Shown: in pieces, positions 31,224 to 42,200 of the stretch
How positions within the stretch are numbered: the stretch's first letter is position 1
How the letters are laid out: every line of letters starts with the position of its first letter
Source of the DNA: Heliorestis acidaminivorans
GTDB taxonomy: Bacteria > Bacillota > Desulfitobacteriia > Heliobacteriales > Heliobacteriaceae
DNA length: 64,000 nucleotides
Assembly: GCF_008933955.1 (NCBI RefSeq)
Contig: NZ_WBXO01000008.1
Coordinates: 1-64,000 of the forward strand
Direction: 5' to 3'
Program-made: the position numbers and the translations under genes
Notes under the pieces: model-generated
Database searches by the model: none
What the model saw: only the letters and a program-made list of their open reading frames with translations
What the model was told of the DNA's origin: nothing

Positions 31224-33413
31224 TCACCATTCCTGCACACTGTGAACTAGTGTCAAGTCAGTTTTGGAAACAAAGAACCGGCTGTTAGCAGGTATGGCGA
31301 TATCGCCTGTCCGAGTCTTGCTAATTCTATAACCTACAGGTTCGACTCCTAAATGTCGTACCTGGGATACACAAGTTAAAAGTTCAATGGATCCGTATAA
31401 GTCGCCAAAGTTCAAAATAACTTGACAGTCTTCTTTTTTGTCTGTCAATGAAATAAACTTTTGAATGCATTGATTAATCTCTTGTCGCGCATTGCTGTAA
31501 TTAGCTTTGATGACTATTTCGCCGTGAATTTCTAAGCCAACATAAAGGGGTTCTACAACGTAGATTTTTGTTGTTATCGGTCTATACTTTTCTAAATGTG
31601 TATAAATGTTCTTTTTGTACGCTATAGATAATTTGCCTTGACCTGTTTTGCTATAAGGTTCGATAACGACTGTAACGCAGTTTTCTGCTTTCTGTTCTGG
31701 ATATTTCTTGAGGCCTGGTCGATAGAGGGGAAGTACTTTCACAGTGTCGATCATCAAGCCTGGAGTCTCTGTAACTATGCGCGCATAGTCTTCAATCCCG
31801 ACAGCACGATACTCTGTGTTAAGATCTTTAAGCATTCTTGACTCTCTCTGCAGAATGCTTTCTTTGTCTCTGCCACCTGTTGCGGGCACAAGATGATGCA
31901 CATCGATGCCTTCATAATCACCTTGGGCTTCTTCTATTTTTTCGATCTGGGCGCTATGTATGTTGCCACGGCTTCCTCGTGTCAGAGTACAGTCTGTTAT
32001 CAGGATGTTATTCTTTCCTTTAGCAGGTACACTTCCTCTACGGTTATCTCCAAAGATAATTGTCCCCGAAGGACCATCAAGTTCGTAACATAGCTCTTCA
32101 GCAGTCGCACGCTGGAGCTTCTCTACTTGATGCCAATCTTGCCAAAGTAAAGTACCATCAGTTTGCTCAACAGCTACCATTAAACTAAAATCTTCGTCCG
32201 TAATGTTGCCTAATTCCGTGTGGATGTGCTGGTGAATCCAGCCTGCACTACTGCTAGTTAAACGCTGTCGCAATACTTCTTTTTCCCAGGCCACTACTTT
32301 GATCAAAGCTTCGTCATAAGCTCCTGCTTCTACTGGCAATGGTTTAAGCAACTTGATTCGACAGATCTTCTGCTGTTTATCATAGTCCGTAATATATTGA
32401 AGGCCTTCTTGCCATTCTAACCATCCTTTTTGGTGGCGAACAAAAAGAGATTTGTGGCCGTAATAGGCGAGCCACGAATCAAGCTCTATCTGCTGATCCT
32501 CTATCTCTTCTCTTGCAAAAGTCCGACTCTCAACTAAGGTCTGCTTTTGTAAAATTGGTACGCTGTTCAGGTATATGCGCTTTACTCGTGGCGGTAAATC
32601 ATAGGAGCCTTCAACTATGAGACAACGCAAAGCGTAGCCACTATAAGAGCCAAAAATATTATCTTCTACAGGAAGCTGTTGACCTTTATGTATTAATGTT
32701 ATAAAACCGCTATATAAGAAATCCCTTGTGGTATCCTTCACCACTTCAAGTCGATGCCAGCCTTTCTTTCCTTCCTCTAGGCCATAATATTCCCAAGCTA
32801 GTTTCACTAAAGGGTGAAAAGAGTCTTCTTCTCCAATAGGGTTACGCTTGATTGCACTTTCCTCGATGAAGTTCCACTTCATATGAATTGCTATATCCTT
32901 TGGAAAAGGATTGTCAAAGCCAAGATATAGTGCATTCCCTGGCTCTGGTTGTTCTCCAAATATGTTCCAATCGCGATACCAGTCTATGGTTGAATCTTGC
33001 AACAGTATTTGATGTTGTTTTTTACTTTCACTAAGCACAAAATTCAGCTGATTATCTAAAATAACGAGTCTATCTTCTGTCTCAAAGATCATGTCCTGTG
33101 CCTTGATCTTGCATCTTGCTGGTAGCACCTGTGTCCCTGCAGAAGTAGCAAAGATAACTTCTGTTTCTGCAGGACGTACTGGTAAAGGAGGAAATTGGAG
33201 TAAATCTAGATAGAAAGGTTTGTTCTCATCGACTACAGCATGGATGCGCTCCTGTTGCTCCATTTGCAACTGAGCGAACAGTTCTAACAAAGTTATACCA
33301 GGATCATGAGGCGCATAATCTGTCCACTCCGGGTATTGATTTTTCAGTTGTTTTATAGCTTCAGCTATCATCTTTTCCCGGCTTTTTAGCTCCTTACCTG
33401 GCAACTCTAACAC
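31224..33413 (-). CDS. Baseplate assembly protein, gpJ-like (second paralogue)
   Basis: A 729-aa protein. GTG 33413, seven bases after GGGGTGA, is preferred to a longer reading from 33476 that overlaps the previous gene. It has the eCIS gpJ-like opening (WTDYAPHDPGITLLELFAQL), the beta-rich middle, the GTIIFGDNRRGSVPAKGKN loop and the ending GGRDKESILQRESRMLKDL ... DYARIVTETPGLMIDTVKV typical of baseplate wedge proteins. In Afp terms this is Afp12-like or the shorter wedge partner of the 998-aa protein. The overlap of its start with the previous stop suggests equal production of both. Confidence 0.87.
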   Translation of the reverse strand: MLELPGKELKSREKMIAEAIKQLKNQYPEWTDYAPHDPGITLLELFAQLQMEQQERIHAVVDENKPFYLDLLQFPPLPVRPAETEVIFATSAGTQVLPARCKIKAQDMIFETEDRLVILDNQLNFVLSESKKQHQILLQDSTIDWYRDWNIFGEQPEPGNALYLGFDNPFPKDIAIHMKWNFIEESAIKRNPIGEEDSFHPLVKLAWEYYGLEEGKKGWHRLEVVKDTTRDFLYSGFITLIHKGQQLPVEDNIFGSYSGYALRCLIVEGSYDLPPRVKRIYLNSVPILQKQTLVESRTFAREEIEDQQIELDSWLAYYGHKSLFVRHQKGWLEWQEGLQYITDYDKQQKICRIKLLKPLPVEAGAYDEALIKVVAWEKEVLRQRLTSSSAGWIHQHIHTELGNITDEDFSLMVAVEQTDGTLLWQDWHQVEKLQRATAEELCYELDGPSGTIIFGDNRRGSVPAKGKNNILITDCTLTRGSRGNIHSAQIEKIEEAQGDYEGIDVHHLVPATGGRDKESILQRESRMLKDLNTEYRAVGIEDYARIVTETPGLMIDTVKVLPLYRPGLKKYPEQKAENCVTVVIEPYSKTGQGKLSIAYKKNIYTHLEKYRPITTKIYVVEPLYVGLEIHGEIVIKANYSNARQEINQCIQKFISLTDKKEDCQVILNFGDLYGSIELLTCVSQVRHLGVEPVGYRISKTRTGDIAIPANSRFFVSKTDLTLVHSVQEW

Positions 33414-33420
33414 TTTTTGT

Positions 33421-36417
33421 TCACCCCACTGCAATATCGATGACAATGTCTCCACCGATAGGTACAGACAATGCAAATAATTCTTTATTATTAAGGTCTA
33501 CTGCTTCTTTACCTTCAGGAGACATTAGGTTAGATGTAATTGTAATTCCATCAACTCTGCGAATCTTTTTTTGTTGTTTTATAACGTGATAAAGCTTCTC
33601 TCTGTTCGGGTATTCTCCGATACTCCATCCTTTTCCATCATGATTACCCTGAATCGGATCTAGAAAAGCTTTAAGATTCTTCTCCACTTCTTGCAAGACA
33701 CTGTGGTAGTCATTATAGTCTGCTACAACTACTTTCACTTCCATATTGATTTCTAAGTACTTCGTTTCTACAATATAAAGTTTGTTGCTATAGCTGATTG
33801 TTGCTAGGCCTTGGCTTTTGACCATTTCCAACACGCGATTGCGAATTGTTTCAAAATAAGTGATTCCCTTATTGTAGAAAACTGGTAAAACAGCTATGGT
33901 CATTGCGCCTATCTCTCTTAATCCTTGCTGATTTTGATGGCGCAAACAACGTACTTTTACAATATTTCGGTCTGCTTCTTTTACTAGATTAGTAAAGTCA
34001 TCCATGGTTACAGCTGAGTGGCGATGACTTAACAAAGAGGGCCCTCTTTTGAGCTTTTCTAAGGACTCTTTGTTAGTTCCGCCAAGTACAGGTTCTACAT
34101 TATATACTTGATTTACATAAGGGACAGCGTCGGCAAATGAGTTTAGCTCACCAGCTTTTAGATTGCCTTGTTCCCCTTTGCTTGTTCTATAGAAGATGCG
34201 AATCGTGTCGCCTGTCCCAGCTGGGGGAATTCGGCCATTGATATCGTTACCAAAAAAAACACGGCCATAGTACTCATCGACCATGTAAGAGCGCTCTTCT
34301 GCTTCAGCCATTAGGACGTCTTCTACAGGCTTCCACTTAATCCATCGGCGAATGATTCGCCCTGCATCATCACGCTCTTCTTGGGTCTGGTACTTACCTT
34401 CTTCGATTAATTGCAACCATTCTTGTTCTGTTAAGCTTTTCTCTTCATCTATCCATACTTCATGCCAAAGTATGTTTTCTCCCAGCAAGTCGCATGATTT
34501 ACCTGCTTCATGTGGTTCTATGGAAAAATATTCGACCAAGTGTGTTTCTTGCTGTCTGATTTTTATAGTGTTAAAGTGAAAACCTTGTAGTTCTGGTAGA
34601 TCTATCTTTTCTCGACTAGAAATTAAATCTTCTTGACAGACTAGCCGAATCCAGTAGCCTTGTTGAGCAAAAAAAGTAGAACGTACAGCATTGCTTTTGC
34701 CTGTCAGCATGACAATTCCGCTTTGGCTAAGCATATTAGTCTCATCAGAAAGTTTTAGAGGCAACCACTGCTGTTCCCCACCTTGAAGGCCAAGATATTC
34801 CCAGCGCAAAGGTAAGTCTGATCTCTCTTTTTGTTTGTTTAGGGCAAAGTAGAGAGTTATAGGGCCACCTTGCAAAGGATTTTTCAAACAAAAGTAAGTA
34901 GCCATTTCTAATGGTTTCTGTTGCTGAAATAGTGCAACTTCTTTATGCTCTTCAAAGGAAACTTTACTAGCTTTAAGATCTCGTTCTATTACTAGATGAT
35001 CAAAAGAGCTACTAGCCTGATCGTATTGGTATGAGAAGGTTAGAGATTCAATAAGAGGGCTTTGATATATTACGTTTTGTTTATAGGCATTTTGTACTTT
35101 GCGAATTCGTGCCCTAATCCAGTAATTATGATGAGCATTAATATATCCTAATGCAGTATCTTCTGGGCAAGTAAAGGTAACCTGAATATTCTGCACTTCT
35201 TCATACTTATGGCTAAACATAGTCTCTGCTTTTTCGTCAAAGAAAAGCCTTGCCCAACCGTCACCATTCCAATATTCCCAGAGAACTTCTTCAATGGTTA
35301 TTTCGAAAGGATCTTCTTTTTTGAAGTCTTTCTCATTCATAACCATTTTCCATTCAATTTCCTGTTCAAAAGGGTTGGTAGGTCGGAATCGCTTGGTAGT
35401 CAGACGAAAGTTCATCGTAACGGAAGAGCCTTTTTTGGTTAAGACTTCCTCGCAACCTATGTAAAAGTCATCATAAACAGTGAAGTTTTCTCCAAAAGGC
35501 AGGATATTATGGTTTCTTAGCTCAAGATCGTTATATATAAGTATCTCAGGCTGAACTTCTTCGGCTCGTAAAGCTAGGCGAAAATCTTCAACCCAAATCT
35601 CAGGTATATCACTGTCTGAGATGAATTGACAACTAAGCCATCTACTTTCTTCCTCTTCAAAATTACAGACTGGAAATTTCTCATTTATCGTGAGTAGAAC
35701 TCTATTCCCAGAAGCCTTTACTTCCGAGATTGTTTTCCAACCCTGATCTGTTAAGATCGTCCACCGAAAGTAACTTGGATCAGCTAGTTGTTCTGCCATG
35801 TCTTGTACCTGAGTTCTTCGCACTTTATGTTGTAATTCTATCTCTAATTGAGCTCCTTGACGGATATTTAGTAAGTCTTCGCTGGCCATATAGACCCTAT
35901 GTATTTGTAGATTTTTATATTTTATGTCATTGAATAGGTGTATTGGTAAATCTATTGATTCTTGATAATCAAAGGGCTTGGTAATTATGTTTTTGAATCC
36001 GTCTGCGCAAAAAATATGAGTAACCTGGTTATCAACAGCAAAGCAATCATGCTGGGTTTCGTATAGAATTTGACCGTCCTTATCTCCTTTGTCTACATAT
36101 AGTTGTGTTCCTTTTTTTATGTAGACACCTGGCTCAGTACCCTCGTTGAGCAGTACGGTCACCATTCCTTTAGCTGGTGTACCTGGTGAGAGTTTAACGC
36201 GAATACAGTTTAGAAACTGTACATAATTAGCAAAAGGCTGACGGTTTAAGCTTTCAACAGTATCTGAAAACATGGTGGCAAATAAGTCTACCAAGGCACT
36301 TCCTACGTCTGATCCATCCTGGTTAATATTCCATTCAGGTACATAAACAGAAGCCAGTGTCTGAATCTGCTCTTTGATTATTTTTTTGTCTCTTCGATCA
36401 ATCACTGGATATTCCAT
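33421..36417 (-). CDS. Baseplate assembly protein, gpJ-like (large)
   Basis: A 998-aa protein of the large eCIS baseplate J family (Afp11/Pvc11-like). Landmarks are the N-terminal VPEWNINQDGSDVGSALVDL, the loop VDEYYGRVFFGNDINGRIPP, and the C-terminal GGTNKESLEKLKRGPSLLSH followed by VTMDDFTNLVKEADRNIVKV, the wedge core shared with phage gpJ/gp6. It forms the wedge ring around the hub together with gp25 and the 729-aa paralogue. ATG 36417 follows the gp25 gene by seven bases. Confidence 0.9.
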   Translation of the reverse strand: MEYPVIDRRDKKIIKEQIQTLASVYVPEWNINQDGSDVGSALVDLFATMFSDTVESLNRQPFANYVQFLNCIRVKLSPGTPAKGMVTVLLNEGTEPGVYIKKGTQLYVDKGDKDGQILYETQHDCFAVDNQVTHIFCADGFKNIITKPFDYQESIDLPIHLFNDIKYKNLQIHRVYMASEDLLNIRQGAQLEIELQHKVRRTQVQDMAEQLADPSYFRWTILTDQGWKTISEVKASGNRVLLTINEKFPVCNFEEEESRWLSCQFISDSDIPEIWVEDFRLALRAEEVQPEILIYNDLELRNHNILPFGENFTVYDDFYIGCEEVLTKKGSSVTMNFRLTTKRFRPTNPFEQEIEWKMVMNEKDFKKEDPFEITIEEVLWEYWNGDGWARLFFDEKAETMFSHKYEEVQNIQVTFTCPEDTALGYINAHHNYWIRARIRKVQNAYKQNVIYQSPLIESLTFSYQYDQASSSFDHLVIERDLKASKVSFEEHKEVALFQQQKPLEMATYFCLKNPLQGGPITLYFALNKQKERSDLPLRWEYLGLQGGEQQWLPLKLSDETNMLSQSGIVMLTGKSNAVRSTFFAQQGYWIRLVCQEDLISSREKIDLPELQGFHFNTIKIRQQETHLVEYFSIEPHEAGKSCDLLGENILWHEVWIDEEKSLTEQEWLQLIEEGKYQTQEERDDAGRIIRRWIKWKPVEDVLMAEAEERSYMVDEYYGRVFFGNDINGRIPPAGTGDTIRIFYRTSKGEQGNLKAGELNSFADAVPYVNQVYNVEPVLGGTNKESLEKLKRGPSLLSHRHSAVTMDDFTNLVKEADRNIVKVRCLRHQNQQGLREIGAMTIAVLPVFYNKGITYFETIRNRVLEMVKSQGLATISYSNKLYIVETKYLEINMEVKVVVADYNDYHSVLQEVEKNLKAFLDPIQGNHDGKGWSIGEYPNREKLYHVIKQQKKIRRVDGITITSNLMSPEGKEAVDLNNKELFALSVPIGGDIVIDIAVG

Positions 36418-36424
36418 TAATGCA

Positions 36425-36823
36425 TCATCCTGTTCGGATATTCATTCCTTCATTTACCTCAAAATCAAAAGCCATCTCTTCAGGTATTATGGATTGTTCT
36501 GTTCGGTATTGAATCACAATATTGATCTTGCCCTTATTAGTTGGATCAGCAGAAGCATCTACTTCTAGGTCTCTTATTCGAGGTTCCCAACGGTTTAGTG
36601 CCTGAATGATTTCATATTCTAACTCTTTTAACTCCGTATAGTTGATGGTGGTAAATAAAAACTCAAAGACATTACTACCAAAGTGGGGATTGCCTATGCG
36701 CTCTCCAATCCGTGTTGTCAGGATAAGCTGAATTGATTCGCGAATATCCTGATCGTCTTCCACCATCTTAAATTTACCTGTCTGTGGATCGATTTCTACA
36801 GGAAATTTCCAGCCTCTTGTCAT
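36425..36823 (-). CDS. gp25/gpW-like baseplate wedge protein
   Basis: A 132-aa protein of the gp25 lysozyme-like family that lacks lysozyme activity. The EPR-type core motif is present as RWEPRIRDLEV near residues 90-100, preceded by IRESIQLILTTRIGERI and NPHFGSNVFEFLF. gp25 is the most conserved wedge protein of contractile machines and starts sheath polymerisation. Length is as expected. It sits between the spike and the large gpJ-like gene, as in nearly all eCIS. Confidence 0.93.
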   Translation of the reverse strand: MTRGWKFPVEIDPQTGKFKMVEDDQDIRESIQLILTTRIGERIGNPHFGSNVFEFLFTTINYTELKELEYEIIQALNRWEPRIRDLEVDASADPTNKGKINIVIQYRTEQSIIPEEMAFDFEVNEGMNIRTG

Positions 36824-36850
36824 GATGTTCAGACTCCCGTTTTTTTGAAG

Positions 36851-37609
36851 TTAATTAATTTTTACGGTAGCGCCTTTGACTGTTGTTGGTCCATCGCATT
36901 TGACGGACAAAGAACTGCCTGCTTTTAACTCCAAAGTTGATGCCGCTCGAATGCTAATTTGTTGCGACTTGATCTGGATAGAGGAACTACTTTCTATATT
37001 CAAACTGTCTTTTTGGGCATCTAAGATGACGTTGGATTTACCAGATTGCAGTGTCATTTTCTTATTCGCTGTAACTGTTATTTGTCCATTTTTGGAATCG
37101 ATAGTCATTATGTTCTTGCCTGCTTTGTCTTTAATTACTATCGTTTCTTTATCATCGTTGAGAGAGATAGATAATGCTTTAGGCGTCTTAATTAGTATAC
37201 TTTCTTTGCTTTTTTCGTCGTTAAAAATAAGTTCATGACCGCTTCGAGTTCTAATCATACGCAGGTCATTTTTTTGGTTCTCTATGGTAGTGGGCGGTTT
37301 GTATTCTTTGTTCCATAGAGAGCCTAAAACGTAAGGGCGATTAATATCACCTTGATTGAAGGCGATTAATACTTCATCGCCTACTTCAGGAAAGAAAAAA
37401 CTCCCCCACTGTTTACCTGTCATGGGTGTCATAACTCTTATGTAGTCAGTCTCATAGTCGGAAGAGTCGCGATTGACAATCTTGACTTTGACTCTACCTC
37501 TTTTTTCTGGATCGTTAATATCAGTCACAATAGCTACTGTAACACCAGGAAAAGTCCTTGTCTTTTCTGTCTGTTCATCATCGTTATATAAAAGATCCAT
37601 GATGCTCAA
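36851..37609 (-). CDS. Spike protein, gpV/gp5 OB-fold type
   Basis: A 252-aa spike. The N-terminal OB-fold (about 20-110) has the typical PGVTVAIVTDINDPEKRGRV ... GSFFFPEVGDEVLIAFNQGD ... PYVLGSLWN sequence; the rest is a repeating beta-helix (I-x-I-K, V-x-I, KMTLQSGKSNV, IQIKSQQISIRA) that forms the trimeric needle. The PAAR-like protein encoded at 16790 would sit on its tip. The gene overlaps the hub gene by four bases (ATGA type), so hub and spike are co-translated. Confidence 0.93.
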   Translation of the reverse strand: MSIMDLLYNDDEQTEKTRTFPGVTVAIVTDINDPEKRGRVKVKIVNRDSSDYETDYIRVMTPMTGKQWGSFFFPEVGDEVLIAFNQGDINRPYVLGSLWNKEYKPPTTIENQKNDLRMIRTRSGHELIFNDEKSKESILIKTPKALSISLNDDKETIVIKDKAGKNIMTIDSKNGQITVTANKKMTLQSGKSNVILDAQKDSLNIESSSSIQIKSQQISIRAASTLELKAGSSLSVKCDGPTTVKGATVKIN

Positions 37610-38724
37610 ATCTTATTCACTCCCAGTTCACCTTTGGTGATGAATCCGCGTTGATCGTATTGGTGCAGAACTTTCTTGATGTAATAATCATTGTCATAGT
37701 CAGCGCCAAAGCCTTTAACAGTCATCATCTTTCCGGGAGTGATTTCTGGCAAACCAATGGTTTGAAATTTCCCCTGAGCAAACTTTATTGTGTGCTTGAA
37801 AAGTTCTGCTTCAGCCCTGACCTTCGCTTCTTTGACGGAGCTAATGGACGGATCTATTATGGTTTTCTTAGCAATTTGTTTCATCATAGTTGCAATATCA
37901 TTGCTACTTTTTTTTCCTTTTCCGATCGTTTTGCAAGATTGTGTTGTATATTCAAAAGATTTTTTGGGATCTGATTCGTCATTTGCTCGTACTGTTACTT
38001 CATAGAGTTGATCAGACAAGGATATTTCTCTCTTAAAAGCATGAAGATGCTCAGCTTGTAGCTCTACTAAGGGATTGCTATCTTTGCCATATGGTTCAAA
38101 ATACAGTTGATTATTAATGATATAAAAGGCATGGTTTACCCGCTTAGCTAAGGTCACTAGGAAGTCATAGTCACTTTGATTATGTTGTTCAATAGCCAAT
38201 GTACGTTCTTCTGTATCGCTAACTACTTGAGCGTCTATATGCTTGGCGTACTTTTTCAGTATTTCTTTTACAGCATCACTGTGTTTTTTCAGATCTTTAC
38301 GAGGTTGGCAAGAATGATAGTTATTCATCATTAGCCTTTTTACATCCATTGCTTCGACGTAGAACTGAAATCCTTGATTAAGGCTGTACTCTATTTGAAT
38401 ATTGGTAATGATACCTTTGAACACTTCTGTTACTTCTTGAGAATAGCCTAAGGATACCTCCAGGGGATGTCCAAGCTTCAATAGGTCTTGGATAGTCTGA
38501 TTTACTTCCCAGGACTTCTTTTTTTCGTTAACTACCATCCCATCCTCGATAAGCAGAGTACAAGCACTAGCCTCGTAACCAGCAGTAAGCTCGACTTGAA
38601 TCATGCTAATATGCAAGGAAGGATCTTGGCACAGTTTATCGCTCTTATTAATTAATACATTGTGAGTTGGAACGATAAATCCCTGGTACTTTTTTTGCAA
38701 ACTATTGTAGCTATGCTTGGCCAC
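37606..38724 (-). CDS. Hub protein, phage late control gpD / gp27 family
   Basis: A 372-aa hub protein of the gpD/VgrG N-terminal family. Typical parts are GYEASACTLLIEDGM, the HPLEVSLGYSQEVTEVFKGI barrel segment, DYDFLVTLAKRVNHAFYI with LYFEP and the ending GFGADYDNDYYIKKVLHQY. The hub trimer links the tube to the spike and is encoded separately from the spike here, as in phage and eCIS rather than fused as in type VI VgrG. The spacing to the next gene is an overlap of four bases. Confidence 0.92.
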   Translation of the reverse strand: MAKHSYNSLQKKYQGFIVPTHNVLINKSDKLCQDPSLHISMIQVELTAGYEASACTLLIEDGMVVNEKKKSWEVNQTIQDLLKLGHPLEVSLGYSQEVTEVFKGIITNIQIEYSLNQGFQFYVEAMDVKRLMMNNYHSCQPRKDLKKHSDAVKEILKKYAKHIDAQVVSDTEERTLAIEQHNQSDYDFLVTLAKRVNHAFYIINNQLYFEPYGKDSNPLVELQAEHLHAFKREISLSDQLYEVTVRANDESDPKKSFEYTTQSCKTIGKGKKSSNDIATMMKQIAKKTIIDPSISSVKEAKVRAEAELFKHTIKFAQGKFQTIGLPEITPGKMMTVKGFGADYDNDYYIKKVLHQYDQRGFITKGELGVNKI

Positions 38725-38739
38725 TTTACTCCCACCTGC

Positions 38740-39255
38740 TTATCTGGTGCCGACTTGAAAATCAAACTCTTTCAAGGTCAAATCCATTGTTGCTCTTACC
38801 GGTTTTCCAGATCTGGTAAACATGGTATAGGTATAAGTTAGGTTTGTAACGAGTCCCATAAACTGAATAGAGCCCCAAGAAAAAAATACCCGTGGTGGCT
38901 TTCTAGCATCATTGTTAGTCAATAACTTGGTGAATTTGTTTATGTATACTTTTTTTACATCTTCTTTTTCATCTTCTGTTTTTGGACTTGTATAGGTGTC
39001 AAAAAGAAGTTCAACTTTAAGCTCTCTCGCCTGATGTGATAAGTATTGCTCTGTAGGGAGTGTTCTTGGCTTTCTCTTAAATAAATCTACACTTTCCCCG
39101 TAACTTACACCATCTGTGATAGTTAGCTTATTGGGATTGATCTGTACCGTTAGTATTTCTCCTTGACTCATTGATATTTGACTAACTGTATTGCTGTATT
39201 CTGATAATGTTAGTATCTTTATCTTTGCTTTATCGGGACCACCATGGTTCAGCAT
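38740..39255 (-). CDS. CIS_tube/Afp7-like protein lacking the LysM domain
   Basis: A 171-aa protein matching the N-terminal domain of the Afp7/CIS tube-type family: KIKILTLSEYSNTVSQIS ... VQINPNKLTITDGVSY ... LKVELLFDTY ... PRVFFSWGSIQFMGLV and the end VRATMDLTLKEF. Relatives usually carry a further ~50-residue LysM domain after this point; here the protein stops at FQVGTR with a TAG-free, clean end and the hub gene begins 15 bases later, so the LysM was lost or never present. It lies between candidate tape measure and hub and likely joins tube to hub. Confidence 0.85.
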   Translation of the reverse strand: MLNHGGPDKAKIKILTLSEYSNTVSQISMSQGEILTVQINPNKLTITDGVSYGESVDLFKRKPRTLPTEQYLSHQARELKVELLFDTYTSPKTEDEKEDVKKVYINKFTKLLTNNDARKPPRVFFSWGSIQFMGLVTNLTYTYTMFTRSGKPVRATMDLTLKEFDFQVGTR

Positions 39256-39267
39256 AGCTTTCGCTCC

Positions 39268-42200
39268 TTAGAGTAGCCCTCTTCTTCTGCGCTCACTAGT
39301 TAATTTTTTTTCGATTTTGTCATATACTTGCTCCGCAATTGTGGAAATAGAAAAGATAGGGTTTGTTTCGATTTTTTCCAGTATTTTGTCGCTAAGCTCG
39401 TTGACCATTTCTTCGTTTGATTGACTAACTAATGTATGGGTTGTTCCTGTAGCTAAAATTGGTTCTTCACTGTCAATATACTCTACAGGAATTTCTCCTA
39501 CGTGGGTTCTATCGGTAGCTTGATTGGTCGGCCCTACTTCTTTCCTTTGAACTTCTGTTGCTACTTGTGCTTCTCTCCGATGAGTTATTTCTTCCTTGCT
39601 GAAAGGTTTATGCAAGCTTTCCACTGTTTGAGAGCTCTTCTGCTTAACCTGTTCTACTTTAATAAGGCTCTGTCCCTGAAGTACCATCTGCTTTATTTCT
39701 TGCTTAAGTAGCGTCTTATTCTGATAATCTGTCTGGTTTCTTGTTAGCTCTTTAAGTATGGTAGTATGTAGAACTTTATTGGTATGTAGAGCATTCTTGA
39801 TATGTAGAACATCTGTCGTGTGTAGTACATTCTTGGTATTTAGAAAAGTTGTAGTACCTAGAGCATCGGTGGTATATGAAGCATAGGAGTTCTGAAGAAT
39901 ATCTTTATGAAAGGAAAGTATTCCTCTTTTACCTACTATCTCTCTAGACAAAGTATTGGTTAAAGTCTTTATACTTGCTTTTGTTATCGCCTCAGTAATG
40001 ACCTTAGAAGTTACTATATCATTCATTAAAGTAAGGCGATTTAAGATTGATGTAATAGCTTTTGAGTTTGTTATGCTATTTAAATAGGAAGCTTTAGTTG
40101 GGAGAAGTTTTTCCTTCTGTAATGTAACTTCTGGAATTACATCAGTTACTGCATCAGTTACTTTTTCCTTTAGTACAGTAGTCACTTTATCGGTTACTGT
40201 ATTAGTGACCTTTTGAATAAATTTGTTAGTGAATCTATTAGTAAATTTATTAGTTACTTTGTCTATAACTGTAAATTTGTCTATAACTTGTTCCGTAACT
40301 TTAGCCTTATATCTCTCAGTTATTTTATCAGTGATACTCTCAACAAACTTCTTAGTAAGATAGGTTGTCCCACTAACTGTAGACAGTGCTGATAATTTTT
40401 CAAAAGAGTTTAACCATGTTAGTGCTTGTATAGTTCGTAACTGTTTAGTTGATAGCTCTTCTGTTAGCTTTGGTTCTGTTAGCTTTAGTTCAATAAGTTC
40501 TTGTTCCGTTAAATGCTGTCCCTGGATCTGCTGATCCCTTAGTTGCTTTCGTATCCATTGTTGTCCTATTACAGAGTAATATGTAGAACTAGTCTCTATC
40601 TCCCTCTGTACTGTTTGGAGCAGATCGTTTATGTTTTTCTCTGTTAATACTTCTGCTGTTATTGCTTTAATTTCTTCTGCAATTTCTGTTGATTTGGACA
40701 GCTCTTCTAGTAACTCTTCGGAAATTTCTTCTGATAGTTTTTCGGCACGCTCTTTAACCAGCTCTTTAGTAAGCTCTTTAGTTAATATTTGCTGTAGTTC
40801 TCTACTTTGCTGTTGACTTATTGCTGTTTCTTCGATGAATTCTGTTATCTCCGAGCTAAACAATTCAGATATACTACGGGTAGTAAGTGCTTTTAACTTA
40901 AGATCCGTCGTCGTTTCTGCATAAGTTTTCTGTATTGTTTTGGTGATATTTTCGCTAATGACTTTTTCGAGATTATAAAAAGTCATTTTTTCTTTTGTGT
41001 TGATTTTTTCCTTAGAGATGCTTCGTGATGAAGCTTGCAGTATTGTATCAATCGTTCTCTTGGCAATAAGCTTAGATATAGTGCTAGTTTTTTGGTTTGA
41101 TAAAGTATTTAATAAGGTCTTAGCTACATAGGACCTTACATCTTGATGGACTATATTGTTCTCTATACTTTCTATTGCTTCAGACTTTTGGAGAATAATT
41201 CTATCCACCATACCATTAGTGATTTTATCTGTGACTTTATCTGTAATTTTATTGGTAACTGTACTGTTAAACAGGCTTGTCAACTCTGTTTCCAGACTTG
41301 TAGCCCATTTTTTTCTCATTGTTGATTCTATTTTTCGCTCTATACTTCTGGTCAAGTACTCTCTTGTTATTGTACTCATCGAAGTCTGCATGGAAGGCCT
41401 AAAGAATTCTTGCTTGCTTTCTCTGCCATAAACCAGTTCTGTATTAAGCATATTAGGCAAGACAGCTATGTTGCTTTGCCTGCTTGAGTAAGTCTGATTA
41501 ACAGAGTAGAATTCTGAAGAAAGCTTCTCTATTACATTGTCTTCGTAAAAATATTTTTCTGAACATTCTTGGATGAATTCTACAGCAAGCTCTTGGGAGA
41601 GTTTCTTTGTGATCTCTTCGGCGATTTCTTTAGCAAAAAAGTCCCTTCTTGTTTCTGAAATAGACTTTAACAGAAGCTCTTCTGAAACCTGATGGACATA
41701 GTCCTCTGTTATGTTTTCTGACAAGTTTTCCAGAACAAGGTTTGAGATATGTTCAGCCGCTTTCGCGCTTTCTTGTACTACTATTGTCTCTATTCCATCA
41801 TATCGAGCAAAGTTAACTGCTAAGGGAAAGATTTTGTCAGTAAGTATTTTTGATAAGGACGTCGATAGCTTAGTTACAACAGTTGCTTGCATGTGCTCTG
41901 AAAAAGTGCTTAAAACCCTTTGGTTAATGGCAACTCGATTACTTGGTGGAGAGCTGTATACGGTTTTGATAATACCATCGATGATTATATTCGCGAGTCC
42001 ATTATCAGTTAGTTCTTTGTTTTTATCTTTAACTTCATCATTAGTTGCTTTTTCTATGATTGATTTTTCTAGTGCTCTTTTTTCTAAAATTGCCGTCTCT
42101 GAAAAGGTCTCATTAAAGGCCTTTCTAAAGGTCATTGAAATTGATGAGTTAACTGCTTTCTTTACGTTAACTATGAGCTTGTTTAGATTGACCGAACTTG

